Part shown: in pieces, positions 41,508-50,493 of the stretch
Layout of the letters: each line of letters begins with the position of its first letter
Position numbering within the stretch: position 1 is the stretch's first letter
Source: an uncultured Ruminococcus sp.
GTDB taxonomy: Bacteria > Bacillota > Clostridia > Oscillospirales > Ruminococcaceae
Reading direction: 5' to 3'
DNA: 64,000 nt
NCBI GenBank assembly: GCA_910579955.1
Contig: CAJTWE010000001.1
Span: forward strand, 115,916 to 179,915
The notes under the pieces: generated by a model
What the model was told of the DNA's origin: nothing
Seen by the model: only the letters and a program-made list of their open reading frames with translations
The model's database searches: none
Program-made: the position numbers and the translations under genes

Positions 41508-43775
41508 TTAAATAAAAGCTTTATCAGGAATAAGAAAACCCTTTTCGTCTGCGGTAAGTCTTATAAAATCCCCGGGATTTATTTTCTGCTGCAAAAGTTT
41601 TTCTGCAATTTTATTTTCAACCTGTTCTGTGAGATAATGTTTCATAGGACGTGCACCATAAGATTTTGTTTCCGGCGCTCTTGCAAGACGACTTACTGCT
41701 TCCGGTGTAAATTCCATAGATATTTCAAGCTTTTCCATTCGCATTTTTAATTCTTCCAAAAGCTTTTTCGCTATTGTTTCAAGATTTTCAGTACTAAGCC
41801 TTGAAAAAGGAATAACGGCATCCAATCTACCAAGAAATTCCGGCGAAAAATATCTTTTAAGTGCATCAGACTGCTTTGGTGAGAGTACATCTGCATCATT
41901 ATTTTCAGAGGCAAATCCAAGGCTGCTGCTTCCGGATAATTCAGACGCTCCTGCATTTGATGTCAGAATAAGAAGTGTATTTGTAAAATCTATCTTTCGT
42001 CCGCTGGAATCAGTAAGTGTACCGTCATCCATTATTTGCAAAAGAATATGTGTTATATCCGGATGTGCCTTTTCAATTTCATCAAATAAAACAACACTAT
42101 ATGGATGATTTCTCACAAGCTCGCACATTCTTCCGCCCTCTTCAAATCCTACATATCCAGGAGGCGCACCGATAAGTTTAGATACAGCGTGCTTTTCCAT
42201 ATATTCAGACATATCAAAACGAATAAAGCTATTTTTATCATCAAACAAATGTTCTGCAATTGATTTTGCAAGTGCAGTTTTTCCTACACCTGATGGGCCT
42301 GTAAACAAAAAGCAGCCTATAGGTCTGTGAGAATCACCAAGACCTGTTCTTGCACGTATAAGCGACGCACTCAGCCGGTCAATGGCACTATCATGCCCTA
42401 TAATCCTTTTTTTCAATTCATGAGAAAGTGTTATAAGCCTCTTTTTCTGTTCTTCGCTTATTTTATCCGCAGGAATGCCTGTTCTGACAGCAACAACTGC
42501 TGCAACATCTGATCTAAGTACACGTTTATCATCATTATCACAGCCGTTATTTCTTATTCTGGTACGTGAACACGCTTCATCAAGCAGATCTATTGCTTTA
42601 TCTGGGAGACTCCTGTCATGTATATATCTTACCGAATATTCTATTGCGGCGCTAAGCACCTCGTCGTCAATTTTAACATTGTGAAAGCATTCATAGGTTT
42701 TTCGCAATCCGCACAGAATAGTCATACATATTTTTTCATCCGGCTCTGCAATCCTTACAGGTTGAAAACGTCTTTCAAGTGCACTGTCTTTTTCTATAAA
42801 TCTATGGAATTCATCTGTAGTAGTCGCTCCTATAATCTTTATTTCACCTCTTGCAAGCTGTGGCTTTAAAATATTTGCAGCATCTATTGCACCCTCAGCA
42901 GCACCTGCACCTACAATGGTATGGAGTTCATCTATAAATAAAATGATGTTCCTGCTGCTGGCAGCTTCTTGAAGACAGTGTTTCAGACGTTCTTCAAAAT
43001 CACCTCTATATTTAGCCCCAGATAAAAGTGCAGTAAGATCCAAAGAAAATATATGCTGCTCCGCAATGGCATCAGGAACATCACCTTGCATTATTTTCAT
43101 TGCAACACCTTCTACCAAAGCAGTTTTACCTACACCAGCATCACCAATAAGACATGGATTATTTTTAGTGCGTCTGCAAAGTATTTGTATAACTCTTTCA
43201 AGCTCTTCTTCACGTCCTATAAGAGGGTCATAACTACACTCTCTTGATGGATCTGTCATTAATTTTCCGAACTGAAACAAATTCGGAAGATTCTTTCTGC
43301 TAATATTTCCTGCTCGATGACGTTCAAGTCTTATCCCAAAACTATTCTCATCGCCACAGGAAGCACAAAGCTGATTTAGATTAGTTCCAAGTCTTTTTAA
43401 AATAGCAACAGCAGTACAGCACGGTGAATGAAGTATTGCACTCAAAAGATGTTCAGTTCCTGCAAGTGTTCGATGAGCGTCATTTGCTCTCAGTTTAGCA
43501 TCTTCCATTATCTCTCTTAGTGCTGGAGTAAGACAATCGTCTAAAACCTGCGATGGTATTCCGCATCCTACAAGCTCTACAACTAAACTTCGCACACGCT
43601 GAGCTGTAATGTGCTGTGAACTGAGTATCGCCGAGGCAGCATTTCCACCCTCTTCAAGAAGTCCCAGGAGAAGATGTTCACTTCCAATATAAGTATGCCC
43701 CATTTCTTCCGCAACACATATGGCTTCTTTCAGAGCAAGAATAGCCTTGCCAGTAAAGTTGTCACTATAATTCAT
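41508..43775 (-). CDS. Clp ATPase (ClpC/ClpA type) lacking the middle domain
   Basis: 755 residues; AAAGGAAGG precedes the ATG. Two Clp-N repeats (1-145) are followed by AAA-1 (GDAGVGKT, LFIDELHT) and AAA-2 (GPSGVGKT, VVLFDEIEKAHPD). The loop SSSLGFASE carries the LGF tripeptide used to dock ClpP. ClpC proteins normally carry a coiled middle domain of about 60 residues between AIDLLDEA and the next helix; here only about a dozen residues (RTRIRNNGCDNDDKR) join them. That makes it ClpA-like in shape. It probably unfolds proteins for ClpP; ClpP is not in this window. It is monocistronic. Confidence 0.9.
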   Translation of the reverse strand: MNYSDNFTGKAILALKEAICVAEEMGHTYIGSEHLLLGLLEEGGNAASAILSSQHITAQRVRSLVVELVGCGIPSQVLDDCLTPALREIMEDAKLRANDAHRTLAGTEHLLSAILHSPCCTAVAILKRLGTNLNQLCASCGDENSFGIRLERHRAGNISRKNLPNLFQFGKLMTDPSRECSYDPLIGREEELERVIQILCRRTKNNPCLIGDAGVGKTALVEGVAMKIMQGDVPDAIAEQHIFSLDLTALLSGAKYRGDFEERLKHCLQEAASSRNIILFIDELHTIVGAGAAEGAIDAANILKPQLARGEIKIIGATTTDEFHRFIEKDSALERRFQPVRIAEPDEKICMTILCGLRKTYECFHNVKIDDEVLSAAIEYSVRYIHDRSLPDKAIDLLDEACSRTRIRNNGCDNDDKRVLRSDVAAVVAVRTGIPADKISEEQKKRLITLSHELKKRIIGHDSAIDRLSASLIRARTGLGDSHRPIGCFLFTGPSGVGKTALAKSIAEHLFDDKNSFIRFDMSEYMEKHAVSKLIGAPPGYVGFEEGGRMCELVRNHPYSVVLFDEIEKAHPDITHILLQIMDDGTLTDSSGRKIDFTNTLLILTSNAGASELSGSSSLGFASENNDADVLSPKQSDALKRYFSPEFLGRLDAVIPFSRLSTENLETIAKKLLEELKMRMEKLEISMEFTPEAVSRLARAPETKSYGARPMKHYLTEQVENKIAEKLLQQKINPGDFIRLTADEKGFLIPDKAFI

Positions 43776-43942
43776 AAGCAGCCTTCCTTTCGTGAGAAAA
43801 TTCTTCTATAGAAGTATACCGCAAACAATCTGATTTATTTGTCAAAAGCAGTAACACATTTTGTAATCTGACATATGATGTACTATGAAACAGACAAAAA
43901 ACAGTTTGTTTCAAAAAAATTTGACAAAGGAGCTTATGTATT

Positions 43943-44071
43943 ATGTGTGGTTGCGAAGGAAATAACGGTTGCTGGTGGATTATCATTCTCATTCTCCTGT
44001 TCTCTTGCTGCGGAAACAATTGCTTCGGCAATTCAAATTGCGGCGGTAACAACTGCGGCTGCGGATGCTGA
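43943..44071 (+). CDS. Small cysteine-rich single-helix membrane peptide
   Basis: 42 residues: a Cys-Gly-Asn head (MCGCEGNNGC), a hydrophobic helix (WWIIILILLF), then a tail of repeated Cys, Gly and Asn ending CGCGC. Eleven cysteines in 42 residues. AAAGGAG lies 10 nt before the ATG, and a terminator follows 60 bp after the stop, so the small gene is a complete unit. An overlapping longer frame (43875-44087) has no Shine-Dalgarno site and is probably not used. Similar small peptides of unknown function are common in clostridia; metal or spore-coat roles are only guesses. Confidence 0.75.
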   Translation: MCGCEGNNGCWWIIILILLFSCCGNNCFGNSNCGGNNCGCGC

Positions 44072-44131
44072 AATAACGAACCTTTAAAAGAGCAAACCGA
44101 AGCTTAATAAGCTTTAAAAACTGAAAATGGG

Positions 44132-44163
44132 CTGCTGCAAATAAAATTGCAGCAGACTGTTTT
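44132..44163 (+). terminator. Intrinsic terminator of the cysteine-rich peptide gene
   Basis: Arms CTGCTGCAA (44132-44140) and TTGCAGCAG (44147-44155), followed by ACTGTTTTTTAT. Confidence 0.88.
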
Positions 44164-44226
44164 TTATATCATGCGCCCATTTATAACCATAAAAGAAAAT
44201 GCTCTATAAATACAAAATACAAGCTC

Positions 44227-45147
44227 CTACCCCTTTACAGCACCATTGGAAATGCCGCCTATTATCTGCTTCTGACAAATTATATAGAAAATCAAAATCG
44301 GAATAAGTGCAAGCAGATATGATGCAAATGCAAGATTATAGTTTGTACCAAATTGCGTCTGGAAATTAAGCTGTGCCAAAGGAAGCGTTGTCTGCTCCGA
44401 ACCGGATATAATAACAAGCGGAGTCATAACATCGTTCCATGTTCCAAGGGCTGTCAATACAGCAACTGTTGCATGCATTGGTTTCATCATAGGAAAAATG
44501 ATAGTCCAATAGGTTTTCCATGCCGAAGCACCATCAATATCAGCTGCTTCCTCCATTGCAACAGGTACATTTTTTAAATAACCGCTATAAAGCATTACAT
44601 TCATAGGCATATAAAATACAACGTACAAAATAACAACGCCTATCATATTATCAACGCCCATAATCGCAGTTTCCTTTACAAGCGGCATCATTAGTATTGC
44701 AAACGGAACAAACATACCGCTGACTATATAAAAATAAGCAAATTTGAAGCCTTTGCGTCGTGACATACTTCTGCCGATGGCATATCCTGCCATTGAGTGA
44801 ATAAAGAGCGACAATATAATAGATGCGCCTGTAATTATAACGCTATTTCCAAGGGAATGCCAAAAATTTGTTACACGCATTGCCTCGGAAAAGTTTTCAA
44901 AACTGAATTTACTCGGAAAACTTAATGCACCAGAAATGTCATTTGTCATTTCCGACGGAGATTTCAACGCAATTATCACAGTCATATAAAGAGGAAATAA
45001 TATAGTCAAGCTTCCAAGTATAAGAATAACTGTCATAACAATATTATGACGTCCATCATTATCATTTCTTATCTGATCCGCTGTTTTAATATTTACCGAA
45101 TTTGTTTGAAGTGCGCCGTGTTTTTCTAAATTTTTTTCTAAACTCAT
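44227..45147 (-). CDS. Carbohydrate ABC transporter permease, MalG type
   Basis: 306 residues, six predicted helices after a cytoplasmic N-terminus of about 35 residues. The ATPase-contact EAA loop is EEAADIDGASAWKTYWTIIFP. It begins in an ATGA overlap with the upstream permease. It is the last gene of a binding protein-permease-permease operon for a sugar or oligosaccharide. Confidence 0.92.
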   Translation of the reverse strand: MSLEKNLEKHGALQTNSVNIKTADQIRNDNDGRHNIVMTVILILGSLTILFPLYMTVIIALKSPSEMTNDISGALSFPSKFSFENFSEAMRVTNFWHSLGNSVIITGASIILSLFIHSMAGYAIGRSMSRRKGFKFAYFYIVSGMFVPFAILMMPLVKETAIMGVDNMIGVVILYVVFYMPMNVMLYSGYLKNVPVAMEEAADIDGASAWKTYWTIIFPMMKPMHATVAVLTALGTWNDVMTPLVIISGSEQTTLPLAQLNFQTQFGTNYNLAFASYLLALIPILIFYIICQKQIIGGISNGAVKG

Positions 45148-46037
45148 AACTGTTCCTCCTTTTTACCTGTAAGCCTGAGCTGAATCACAGAGAAAGTTAC
45201 AATTACTATAAAAAATATAACTGCATTTGCACTCTGGAAACCGAATTGACCGCCGTCCATGCCATTTTTATAAATAAGATAGGAAATTGATTCTGTACTC
45301 TGCGCAGGGCCGCCTTTTGTAAGGGACATAATCTGATCAAATACCATAAGCATATTCTTTGTGCTGAGAATCAGATTTGTTGAAATAAATGGGATCAGCA
45401 ATGGAAGTGTAAGCTTTCGGAATGTATTCCACTTACCTGAACCATCAATCGAACTTGCTTCATAAATATCCGTAGGAATAGTTTGAAGACCAGAAATATA
45501 GATAATGGTATTCATTGCAACCGTCTGCCATACGCCGACAATAAGAACTCCTACCCACGCCCAGCGTTCACTAGCAAGTATGCTATTCTGTAGAAAACCT
45601 ATACCCAGAGCAGAACCGAGTGCCGGAATAATATAGGTAAAAAGAAAGCTGAAAATATAACCTACAATAAGTCCGCCTAGAATATTTGGCAAAAAATATA
45701 GTCCTCTGAGTGTGCTTTTAAACTTTATCTTGCTGCTGAGTCCCATTGCAAGAAGAAGTGATATAACATTTAGAAGAATAGTACCGCATATGGCATACTT
45801 AAATGTAAACATATACGATCTTCCAATTCGTACATCTTGAAACAAATCCATAAAGTTCCGAAATCCTACAAAATCATATGAACCGTATCCACGATAATTT
45901 GTAAGACTATAGTATGCACCTGTAATAAGCGGAACAGTATTAAACAACACAAACAGTATAAGTGCAGGAAGAAGCATAAAAATATATGTTTTTGTTCTGT
46001 TTGACATCGGCTTTCTTATTCCTTTTGTGTTCTTCAT
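45144..46037 (-). CDS. Carbohydrate ABC transporter permease, MalF type
   Basis: 297 residues, six predicted helices. The EAA loop is YEASSIDGSGKWNTFRKLTLP. It overlaps the binding-protein gene by ATGA upstream and the second permease downstream, so the three are coupled. Confidence 0.92.
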   Translation of the reverse strand: MKNTKGIRKPMSNRTKTYIFMLLPALILFVLFNTVPLITGAYYSLTNYRGYGSYDFVGFRNFMDLFQDVRIGRSYMFTFKYAICGTILLNVISLLLAMGLSSKIKFKSTLRGLYFLPNILGGLIVGYIFSFLFTYIIPALGSALGIGFLQNSILASERWAWVGVLIVGVWQTVAMNTIIYISGLQTIPTDIYEASSIDGSGKWNTFRKLTLPLLIPFISTNLILSTKNMLMVFDQIMSLTKGGPAQSTESISYLIYKNGMDGGQFGFQSANAVIFFIVIVTFSVIQLRLTGKKEEQL

Positions 46038-47320
46038 TTAAGACCCTCCTCATATTTTCTAACCTTTTCTATAAGATCTCTATTATAACGCACCCATTCT
46101 TTGTCAAAACGATTAAGAAAGGTATCGACAGCAGTTTCGCTTTTATCCATAAGAAACGTCTGTATCATTGCATCAACACTCATTTCGCTGGGATAATGAT
46201 GGTCATGATAATCAGACATTCTATCAGCTTCAATATACTCCCTCATACTATCAAGCATCGACGGAAGCGTGAAGCTGCCTTTTTTGCACGGTATAGCATT
46301 CTGCTCATCAAGATATATCTGAATAGTCTCGTCATCAAACATAAACCTCAATACTTCATACGCCGCTTCCTTATTTTCACATTCTTTCATTACCGAAAAT
46401 TGCAAGTCAACGCCGGAGTTGAGAACGTTATCTGATTCACTTTCATTTGCGGGAAATGGAAAAGAATCAATATCCATATCAGGATTGACCGATTGTATCT
46501 GTGGAACAGCATAGCTGCCTATAATATACATCGCAGATTCACCCCTTGCAAATGCTGTGCAGGCATCATTATAGCTATAGGCATAGGGATTGGGTTCTGC
46601 ATATCTAAGAAGCTCCTTTGTCTTATTGGCTACCTCTCTGTAACCCTCTGTAAATGTGGTTTTTCCGGCATTTACCTGAGCGCATATATCGGCATCAGCA
46701 AGACCCACTGCAATAGCATTCCACGGAGCAAGAGTTGTCCATGTATCCTTAAATCCAAAATAAAGCGGCTGTACACCTGTCTTATCAATAGTTTCACAAA
46801 GCTCTGTAAACTCACGCCATGTCTTTGGCACGGACCAGCCATATTCTTTAAACATAGCTCTGTTGTAGAGTACACCAGCTGCATTTGCAACATATGGCAG
46901 TGCGTACGTTCCCTCTGTAGGTATAAATTCCAGATCCTTATCTATCTGCAAATATGCCGGCTTTATCTCTGATACTATTTCAATATCCGAGATATCCATA
47001 AAAAGCTCTGCATCCAGAAAATTAGAATAGTTAATATCTCCGCCTATACCTACAATATCAGGATAATCCTCCCGTACAAGTCTTGTTTTAAGAACCGTCA
47101 TAGCTTCATTAGGTGATTCGATTTTAAGTTCAATGTTATCATGCGCAGCATTGAACATTTTCTCTATTTTTTCAAATGCATGGGTAGCCTCTGGTTTATA
47201 TTGAAGCATAGTTATTACCGTTTTACTGCTGCTCGTCTCATTAAAACTACATCCACCCATAAATAGTGCAGGGGATATTGTAAGTATAGCAGCAAAAGCC
47301 ATATTCTTTTTATTTATCAT
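46034..47320 (-). CDS. Sugar ABC transporter substrate-binding lipoprotein
   Basis: 428 residues. A lipoprotein signal ends at FMGGC (C24). The body is a cluster B (MalE/UgpB-like) binding protein: WREFTELCETIDKTG, FARGESAMYIIGSYAVPQIQ and YEVLRFMFDDE are typical. AAAAGGAG precedes the ATG. It opens the operon. No ATP-binding subunit lies nearby; a shared MsmK-type ATPase elsewhere in the genome is likely. The sugar cannot be named from sequence. Confidence 0.92.
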   Translation of the reverse strand: MINKKNMAFAAILTISPALFMGGCSFNETSSSKTVITMLQYKPEATHAFEKIEKMFNAAHDNIELKIESPNEAMTVLKTRLVREDYPDIVGIGGDINYSNFLDAELFMDISDIEIVSEIKPAYLQIDKDLEFIPTEGTYALPYVANAAGVLYNRAMFKEYGWSVPKTWREFTELCETIDKTGVQPLYFGFKDTWTTLAPWNAIAVGLADADICAQVNAGKTTFTEGYREVANKTKELLRYAEPNPYAYSYNDACTAFARGESAMYIIGSYAVPQIQSVNPDMDIDSFPFPANESESDNVLNSGVDLQFSVMKECENKEAAYEVLRFMFDDETIQIYLDEQNAIPCKKGSFTLPSMLDSMREYIEADRMSDYHDHHYPSEMSVDAMIQTFLMDKSETAVDTFLNRFDKEWVRYNRDLIEKVRKYEEGLK

Positions 47321-47389
47321 TTGATCTACTCCTTTTTGATTAGCTTATTTTTAGTTTTATCTTTTATAATGATAATATACAATGACATA

Positions 47390-47425
47390 CAAAAAAGCCT
47401 GAAAACTACAATAAGTTCTCAGGCT
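47390..47425 (-). terminator. Intrinsic terminator of the ABC-2 exporter operon
   Basis: Arms AGCCTGA(A/G)AACT and AGTTCTCAGGCT with one mismatch, followed on the minus strand by TTTTTTGT. Confidence 0.83.
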
Positions 47426-47450
47426 ATAAAATATTATATTTTAAGATTTT

Positions 47451-48221
47451 TCAGCTTAAATCAGCTTTCATCCTTTTTCTAAAAACAAAAACTGAAATCG
47501 CCGTTATAATAATTGCACATGCTGATATAACTATCATTGGCAAAATAAATTCATCAAAACCAAATTTCATAGCTACTGATGAACGTACTGCCTTTGTACA
47601 ATAGAAAAACGGAAGGCTCTTGCATACGGTAAGCATAACCCCTCCTGTACCTTCTGCATCAAACCATATTCCTCCCAAAAATGAACCAAGAGAAATTATT
47701 ATAGAGCATACGCCCGGCGCTGACTTTTCATTAAAAAGAGTTCCAAAAAGCATGCCAAATGATATAAACATAATACTTGAAAGCAATATTGCGGCAAGTG
47801 ATACGAAAAATCCTGCAAAAGAAAGACTTACGCCAACTATAATTGATATTATAAATGACGCTGCATATGTAATAAGACACTGTACAAGTGAAATAACGAT
47901 CATAGGAAGCATATAACCTGCAATAAAATCCATAGATCTCATTGGAGACGCATACATTCTCACAAGAAAAGCTCTGCTTCTATCTCCTGCAACAGTTATT
48001 GCAGTAAACAGCATTATAAAAGTTTGCCCAAAAACTGCCACTCCGCCAGAAAGATTATCTATTCTAAAAATAGTCATGCCGGATTCTTTTGGAATGCTTT
48101 CATTTACGATCGTCATTATTACAAGCATAACAAGCGGAAATCCAATACAAAATATATAACTTAATGGATCTCTAAGCATTTCCTTGATATTTCTTGACGC
48201 AAAAGCTGTTAACCTGTTCAT
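47451..48221 (-). CDS. ABC-2 type transporter permease
   Basis: 256 residues from ATG 48221, one base after the ATPase stop (TAATATG), with AAAGGGGCGG upstream; the frame continues 24 codons into the ATPase gene. It has six predicted helices and the ABC-2 pattern of paired helices (ITVAGDRSRAFLVRMYASPM before helix 3). With the adjacent ATPase it forms an exporter of the drug or lantibiotic class; the substrate is not known. Confidence 0.88.
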   Translation of the reverse strand: MNRLTAFASRNIKEMLRDPLSYIFCIGFPLVMLVIMTIVNESIPKESGMTIFRIDNLSGGVAVFGQTFIMLFTAITVAGDRSRAFLVRMYASPMRSMDFIAGYMLPMIVISLVQCLITYAASFIISIIVGVSLSFAGFFVSLAAILLSSIMFISFGMLFGTLFNEKSAPGVCSIIISLGSFLGGIWFDAEGTGGVMLTVCKSLPFFYCTKAVRSSVAMKFGFDEFILPMIVISACAIIITAISVFVFRKRMKADLS

Positions 48222-48222
48222 A

Positions 48223-48951
48223 TTATTTTCCGCCCCTTTCAGCAATTTCCACAAATGCATTTTCAAGTCCTCTTTTACCCGAAAGCTTTTCAATTTCCGA
48301 AAGTGTCCCCATAGCTGCTATTTTTCCGTCGATCATTATAGCTATTCTGTCTGAAAGGTGCTCTGCCTCCTCCATATAATGAGTGGTCAGAATAATAGTT
48401 ACTTTGCCCTTTAAATGTTCTATTGCGCTCCAAAGCTCTCTGCGTGCAAGAACGTCAAGTCCTAAAGTAGGTTCATCAAGAAATAAAACCTTAGGTTCAC
48501 TTATAAGCGCCATTGCAATAGAAAGTTTTCTCTTATAGCCGCCTGAAAGTGTTTTAGCACGGCTATTCTGAATATCACCCATATTAAAAGTCGAGAGCAT
48601 TTCATCAGTACGAGCTTTTGTTTTAGATTTATCAAAACCATAAACTCTTGCTATAAATTCCAGATTTTCACGTACTGTAAGATTTTCCGCAACCGCTGTA
48701 TCCTGAGGTGAAATTCCGATAACCGACTTTACCTCGTCTGAATTTTTCTCACAGCTTTTTCCACATATAAAAGCCTCTCCCGAAAACGGTACAGACAAAC
48801 ATGAAAGCATCCTTATAGTAGTAGTCTTTCCAGCGCCATTTACTCCAAGCAGTGCAAAAAGTTCACCATCTTCTACTTTAAAGCTTATATTATCAACAGC
48901 GATCTTTGTCTTATATTTTTTTGTAAGATCTCGTGCTTCTACTGATACCAT
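48223..48951 (-). CDS. ABC-2 exporter ATP-binding protein
   Basis: 242 residues of the CcmA/DRA family: Walker A GVNGAGKTTT, signature LSGGYKRKLSIAMAL, Walker B VLFLDEPTLGLD, switch LTTHYMEEAEHL. It powers the next-encoded permease. The gene begins 3 bp after the regulator gene stop, forming a three-gene operon of regulator, ATPase and permease, as in self-inducing efflux modules. Confidence 0.93.
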   Translation of the reverse strand: MVSVEARDLTKKYKTKIAVDNISFKVEDGELFALLGVNGAGKTTTIRMLSCLSVPFSGEAFICGKSCEKNSDEVKSVIGISPQDTAVAENLTVRENLEFIARVYGFDKSKTKARTDEMLSTFNMGDIQNSRAKTLSGGYKRKLSIAMALISEPKVLFLDEPTLGLDVLARRELWSAIEHLKGKVTIILTTHYMEEAEHLSDRIAIMIDGKIAAMGTLSEIEKLSGKRGLENAFVEIAERGGK

Positions 48952-48954
48952 AAA

Positions 48955-49356
48955 TCATTCTCCTAAATAAGGTTCATTTGACGGAATATCGCCAAGATTA
49001 ACAAGTGCAATACCCTTTTCTATATCTCCGATAACAAGAATATTATCTCCGGGCTTTAGATTAAAAATCTCTCTGCATTTTGCAGGAAGAGTTATCTGCC
49101 CCTTGCTATTCATTTTAGAACAGCCAAAAATATACTTGCCGTCTCCGTCTACGTCCTCTTTTCCAATATTTCTGACAAGCATGTCAACGGTCGTCTCATA
49201 CAAATCAGCAAGTTTTAGGCAGCTTTCAATGTCGGGCATAGTTTCGCCTCGTTCCCATTTTGCTACAGCTTGCCTTGATACTCCTAATTTTTCAGCAATT
49301 TCTTCTTGCGTAAAGCCCTTTTGCTTTCTAAATATTTTAAGTTTGCTAAACTGCAT
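48955..49356 (-). CDS. Hybrid regulator: Xre HTH plus AbrB/SpoVT swapped-hairpin domain
   Basis: 133 residues. Residues about 1-65 form a Cro/cI HTH (FTQEEIAEKLGVSRQAVAKWERGETMPD). Residues about 80-130 form an AbrB/MazE-type domain (MNSKGQITLPAKCREIFNLKPGDN). Two DNA-binding folds in one short chain is uncommon but known in clostridia. I start at ATG 49356, 9 nt after GAGG; an ATG two codons earlier lies too close to that site. It heads the exporter operon and probably regulates it through the direct repeats at its promoter. Confidence 0.85.
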   Translation of the reverse strand: MQFSKLKIFRKQKGFTQEEIAEKLGVSRQAVAKWERGETMPDIESCLKLADLYETTVDMLVRNIGKEDVDGDGKYIFGCSKMNSKGQITLPAKCREIFNLKPGDNILVIGDIEKGIALVNLGDIPSNEPYLGE

Positions 49357-49395
49357 ATGCATTAACCTCGTTTTATGATCATATTTTTCATCTAT

Positions 49396-49442
49396 AGTAT
49401 ATCATATATAAAATGTAACATCAACCAACCGTAAGTAACATC
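49396..49442 (-). promoter_or_regulatory. Promoter with direct-repeat operator for the Xre-AbrB/ABC-2 operon
   Basis: On the minus strand TTGATG (49419-49424), 17 bp, TATACT (49396-49401). Two identical 8-mers (GTAACATC on the plus strand) lie at 49415-49422 and 49435-49442, exactly 20 bp apart, i.e. two helical turns. The nearer repeat overlaps the -35. This fits autoregulation by the adjacent regulator; a response regulator is the alternative. Confidence 0.7.
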
Positions 49443-49494
49443 TATGTTATTATTGGTAGCATTTTATTTCTTTTGTAACCATCTTTAAAAGTGT

Positions 49495-49538
49495 AAAAAA
49501 AGACCGCTTCAACTTCAAAAAATAATGGAGCGGTCTTT
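49495..49538 (-). terminator. Intrinsic terminator of the Mrp gene
   Basis: Arms AAAGACCGCT (49499-49508) and AGCGGTCTTT (49529-49538), followed on the minus strand by TTTTTAC. Confidence 0.88.
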
Positions 49539-49543
49539 CTGAA

Positions 49544-50365
49544 TTATAATGCCTCTGTAATAACCTTTGCAGTCTGTGCAAGATAATCTGTATCAAGCTC
49601 TTCAAGCTTTCCGGCATCGCAAGCAGCGGCAATGGACGGATCAAGCGGAATTCTCTCAAGAACCATTACAGCAGTACTGTCTACTGCATCATCACTACCA
49701 AAAAGCGGAATTTCCTTGCCACAGTCAGGGCACTTGATAAAGCGCATATTCTCAACCATACCAAGAACAGGAATATTCATCATTTCAGCCATTTTTAAAG
49801 CCTTTTGTACTATCATAGATACAAGAGACTGAGGAGTAGAAACAATAAGAATACCATCAACCGGAAGCGACTGGAATACAGTCATCGGAACGTCGCCAGT
49901 TCCAGGGGGCATATCAACAAAAAGAAAATCAACATCGCCCCACTGTACATCCTCCCAAAACTGCTTAACAACACCGGAAATAACCGGGCCTCTCCACAAA
50001 ACAGGATCTGTATCATTTTGCAGCAGCATATTCATGGACATAACCTTTGTACCATTTTTAGTTGTATGAGGAATAAGAGATTCTCCGTCAACCTCTGCAA
50101 ATTTATCAATACCAAAAATCTTAGGAACAGAAGGGCCTGTAATATCAGCGTCAAGAATTGCAGACTTATATCCAAGTCGCTGAGTCTGGATAGCCATAAG
50201 ACTTGTTACGAGTGATTTGCCTACGCCACCCTTACCGCCTACAACGCCTATAACCTTCTTTACGCCCTGTGTATTTGCACGAACACGTGCTTCCTTTTCT
50301 GCGTCCTGTACAGAACAGCTTCCATTGCTGCCGCATGAACCGCAGTCGTGATTACATTCTGCCAT
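49544..50365 (-). CDS. Mrp/NBP35-family iron-sulfur carrier ATPase
   Basis: 273 residues. The deviant Walker A GGKGGVGKS (43-51) marks the MinD/Mrp class; DMPPGTGDV is the switch. The CxxC motif KCPDCG in the C-terminal half binds a bridging 4Fe-4S cluster between subunits. An N-terminal cysteine cluster (C4, C8, C11, C17) fits the CX2CX5C part of the NBP35 ferredoxin-like motif, so this is the longer NBP35-like form. It helps build or deliver Fe-S clusters, of which this organism has many (hdr/flx genes). AAAGGAG precedes the ATG. It is monocistronic. Confidence 0.93.
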   Translation of the reverse strand: MAECNHDCGSCGSNGSCSVQDAEKEARVRANTQGVKKVIGVVGGKGGVGKSLVTSLMAIQTQRLGYKSAILDADITGPSVPKIFGIDKFAEVDGESLIPHTTKNGTKVMSMNMLLQNDTDPVLWRGPVISGVVKQFWEDVQWGDVDFLFVDMPPGTGDVPMTVFQSLPVDGILIVSTPQSLVSMIVQKALKMAEMMNIPVLGMVENMRFIKCPDCGKEIPLFGSDDAVDSTAVMVLERIPLDPSIAAACDAGKLEELDTDYLAQTAKVITEAL

Positions 50366-50400
50366 TTTGTAAATCTCCTTTACATAAATATTTCTCTGTT

Positions 50401-50429
50401 ATTATACCACATTATTTTATTAAATGCAA
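50401..50429 (-). promoter_or_regulatory. Sigma-A promoter of the Mrp gene
   Basis: TTGCAT (50424-50429), 17 bp, TATAAT (50401-50406) on the minus strand. Confidence 0.75.
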
Positions 50430-50431
50430 TA

Positions 50432-50457
50432 GGCTGGCACATTATATCGTGCCAGCC
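50432..50457 (-). terminator. Terminator-like hairpin after the anti-sigma gene
   Basis: Perfect arms GGCTGGCAC (50432-50440) and GTGCCAGCC (50449-50457) around 8 nt. T-runs on either side are weak. It directly abuts the -35 of the Mrp promoter. Confidence 0.6.
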
Positions 50458-50493
50458 ATTTTGCAATATTATATGGAGAGTATTTCAGAAAGC

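Noticed and set aside
43875..44087. A 70-codon frame overlapping the cysteine-rich peptide.
   Set aside because: Different frame, no ribosome site at its start. The 42-codon frame has both AAAGGAG and the striking Cys pattern.
44227..47320. Missing ATP-binding gene in the sugar importer operon as a sign of a broken system.
   Set aside because: Many Firmicute CUT1 importers share one ATPase encoded elsewhere; all three genes here are intact.
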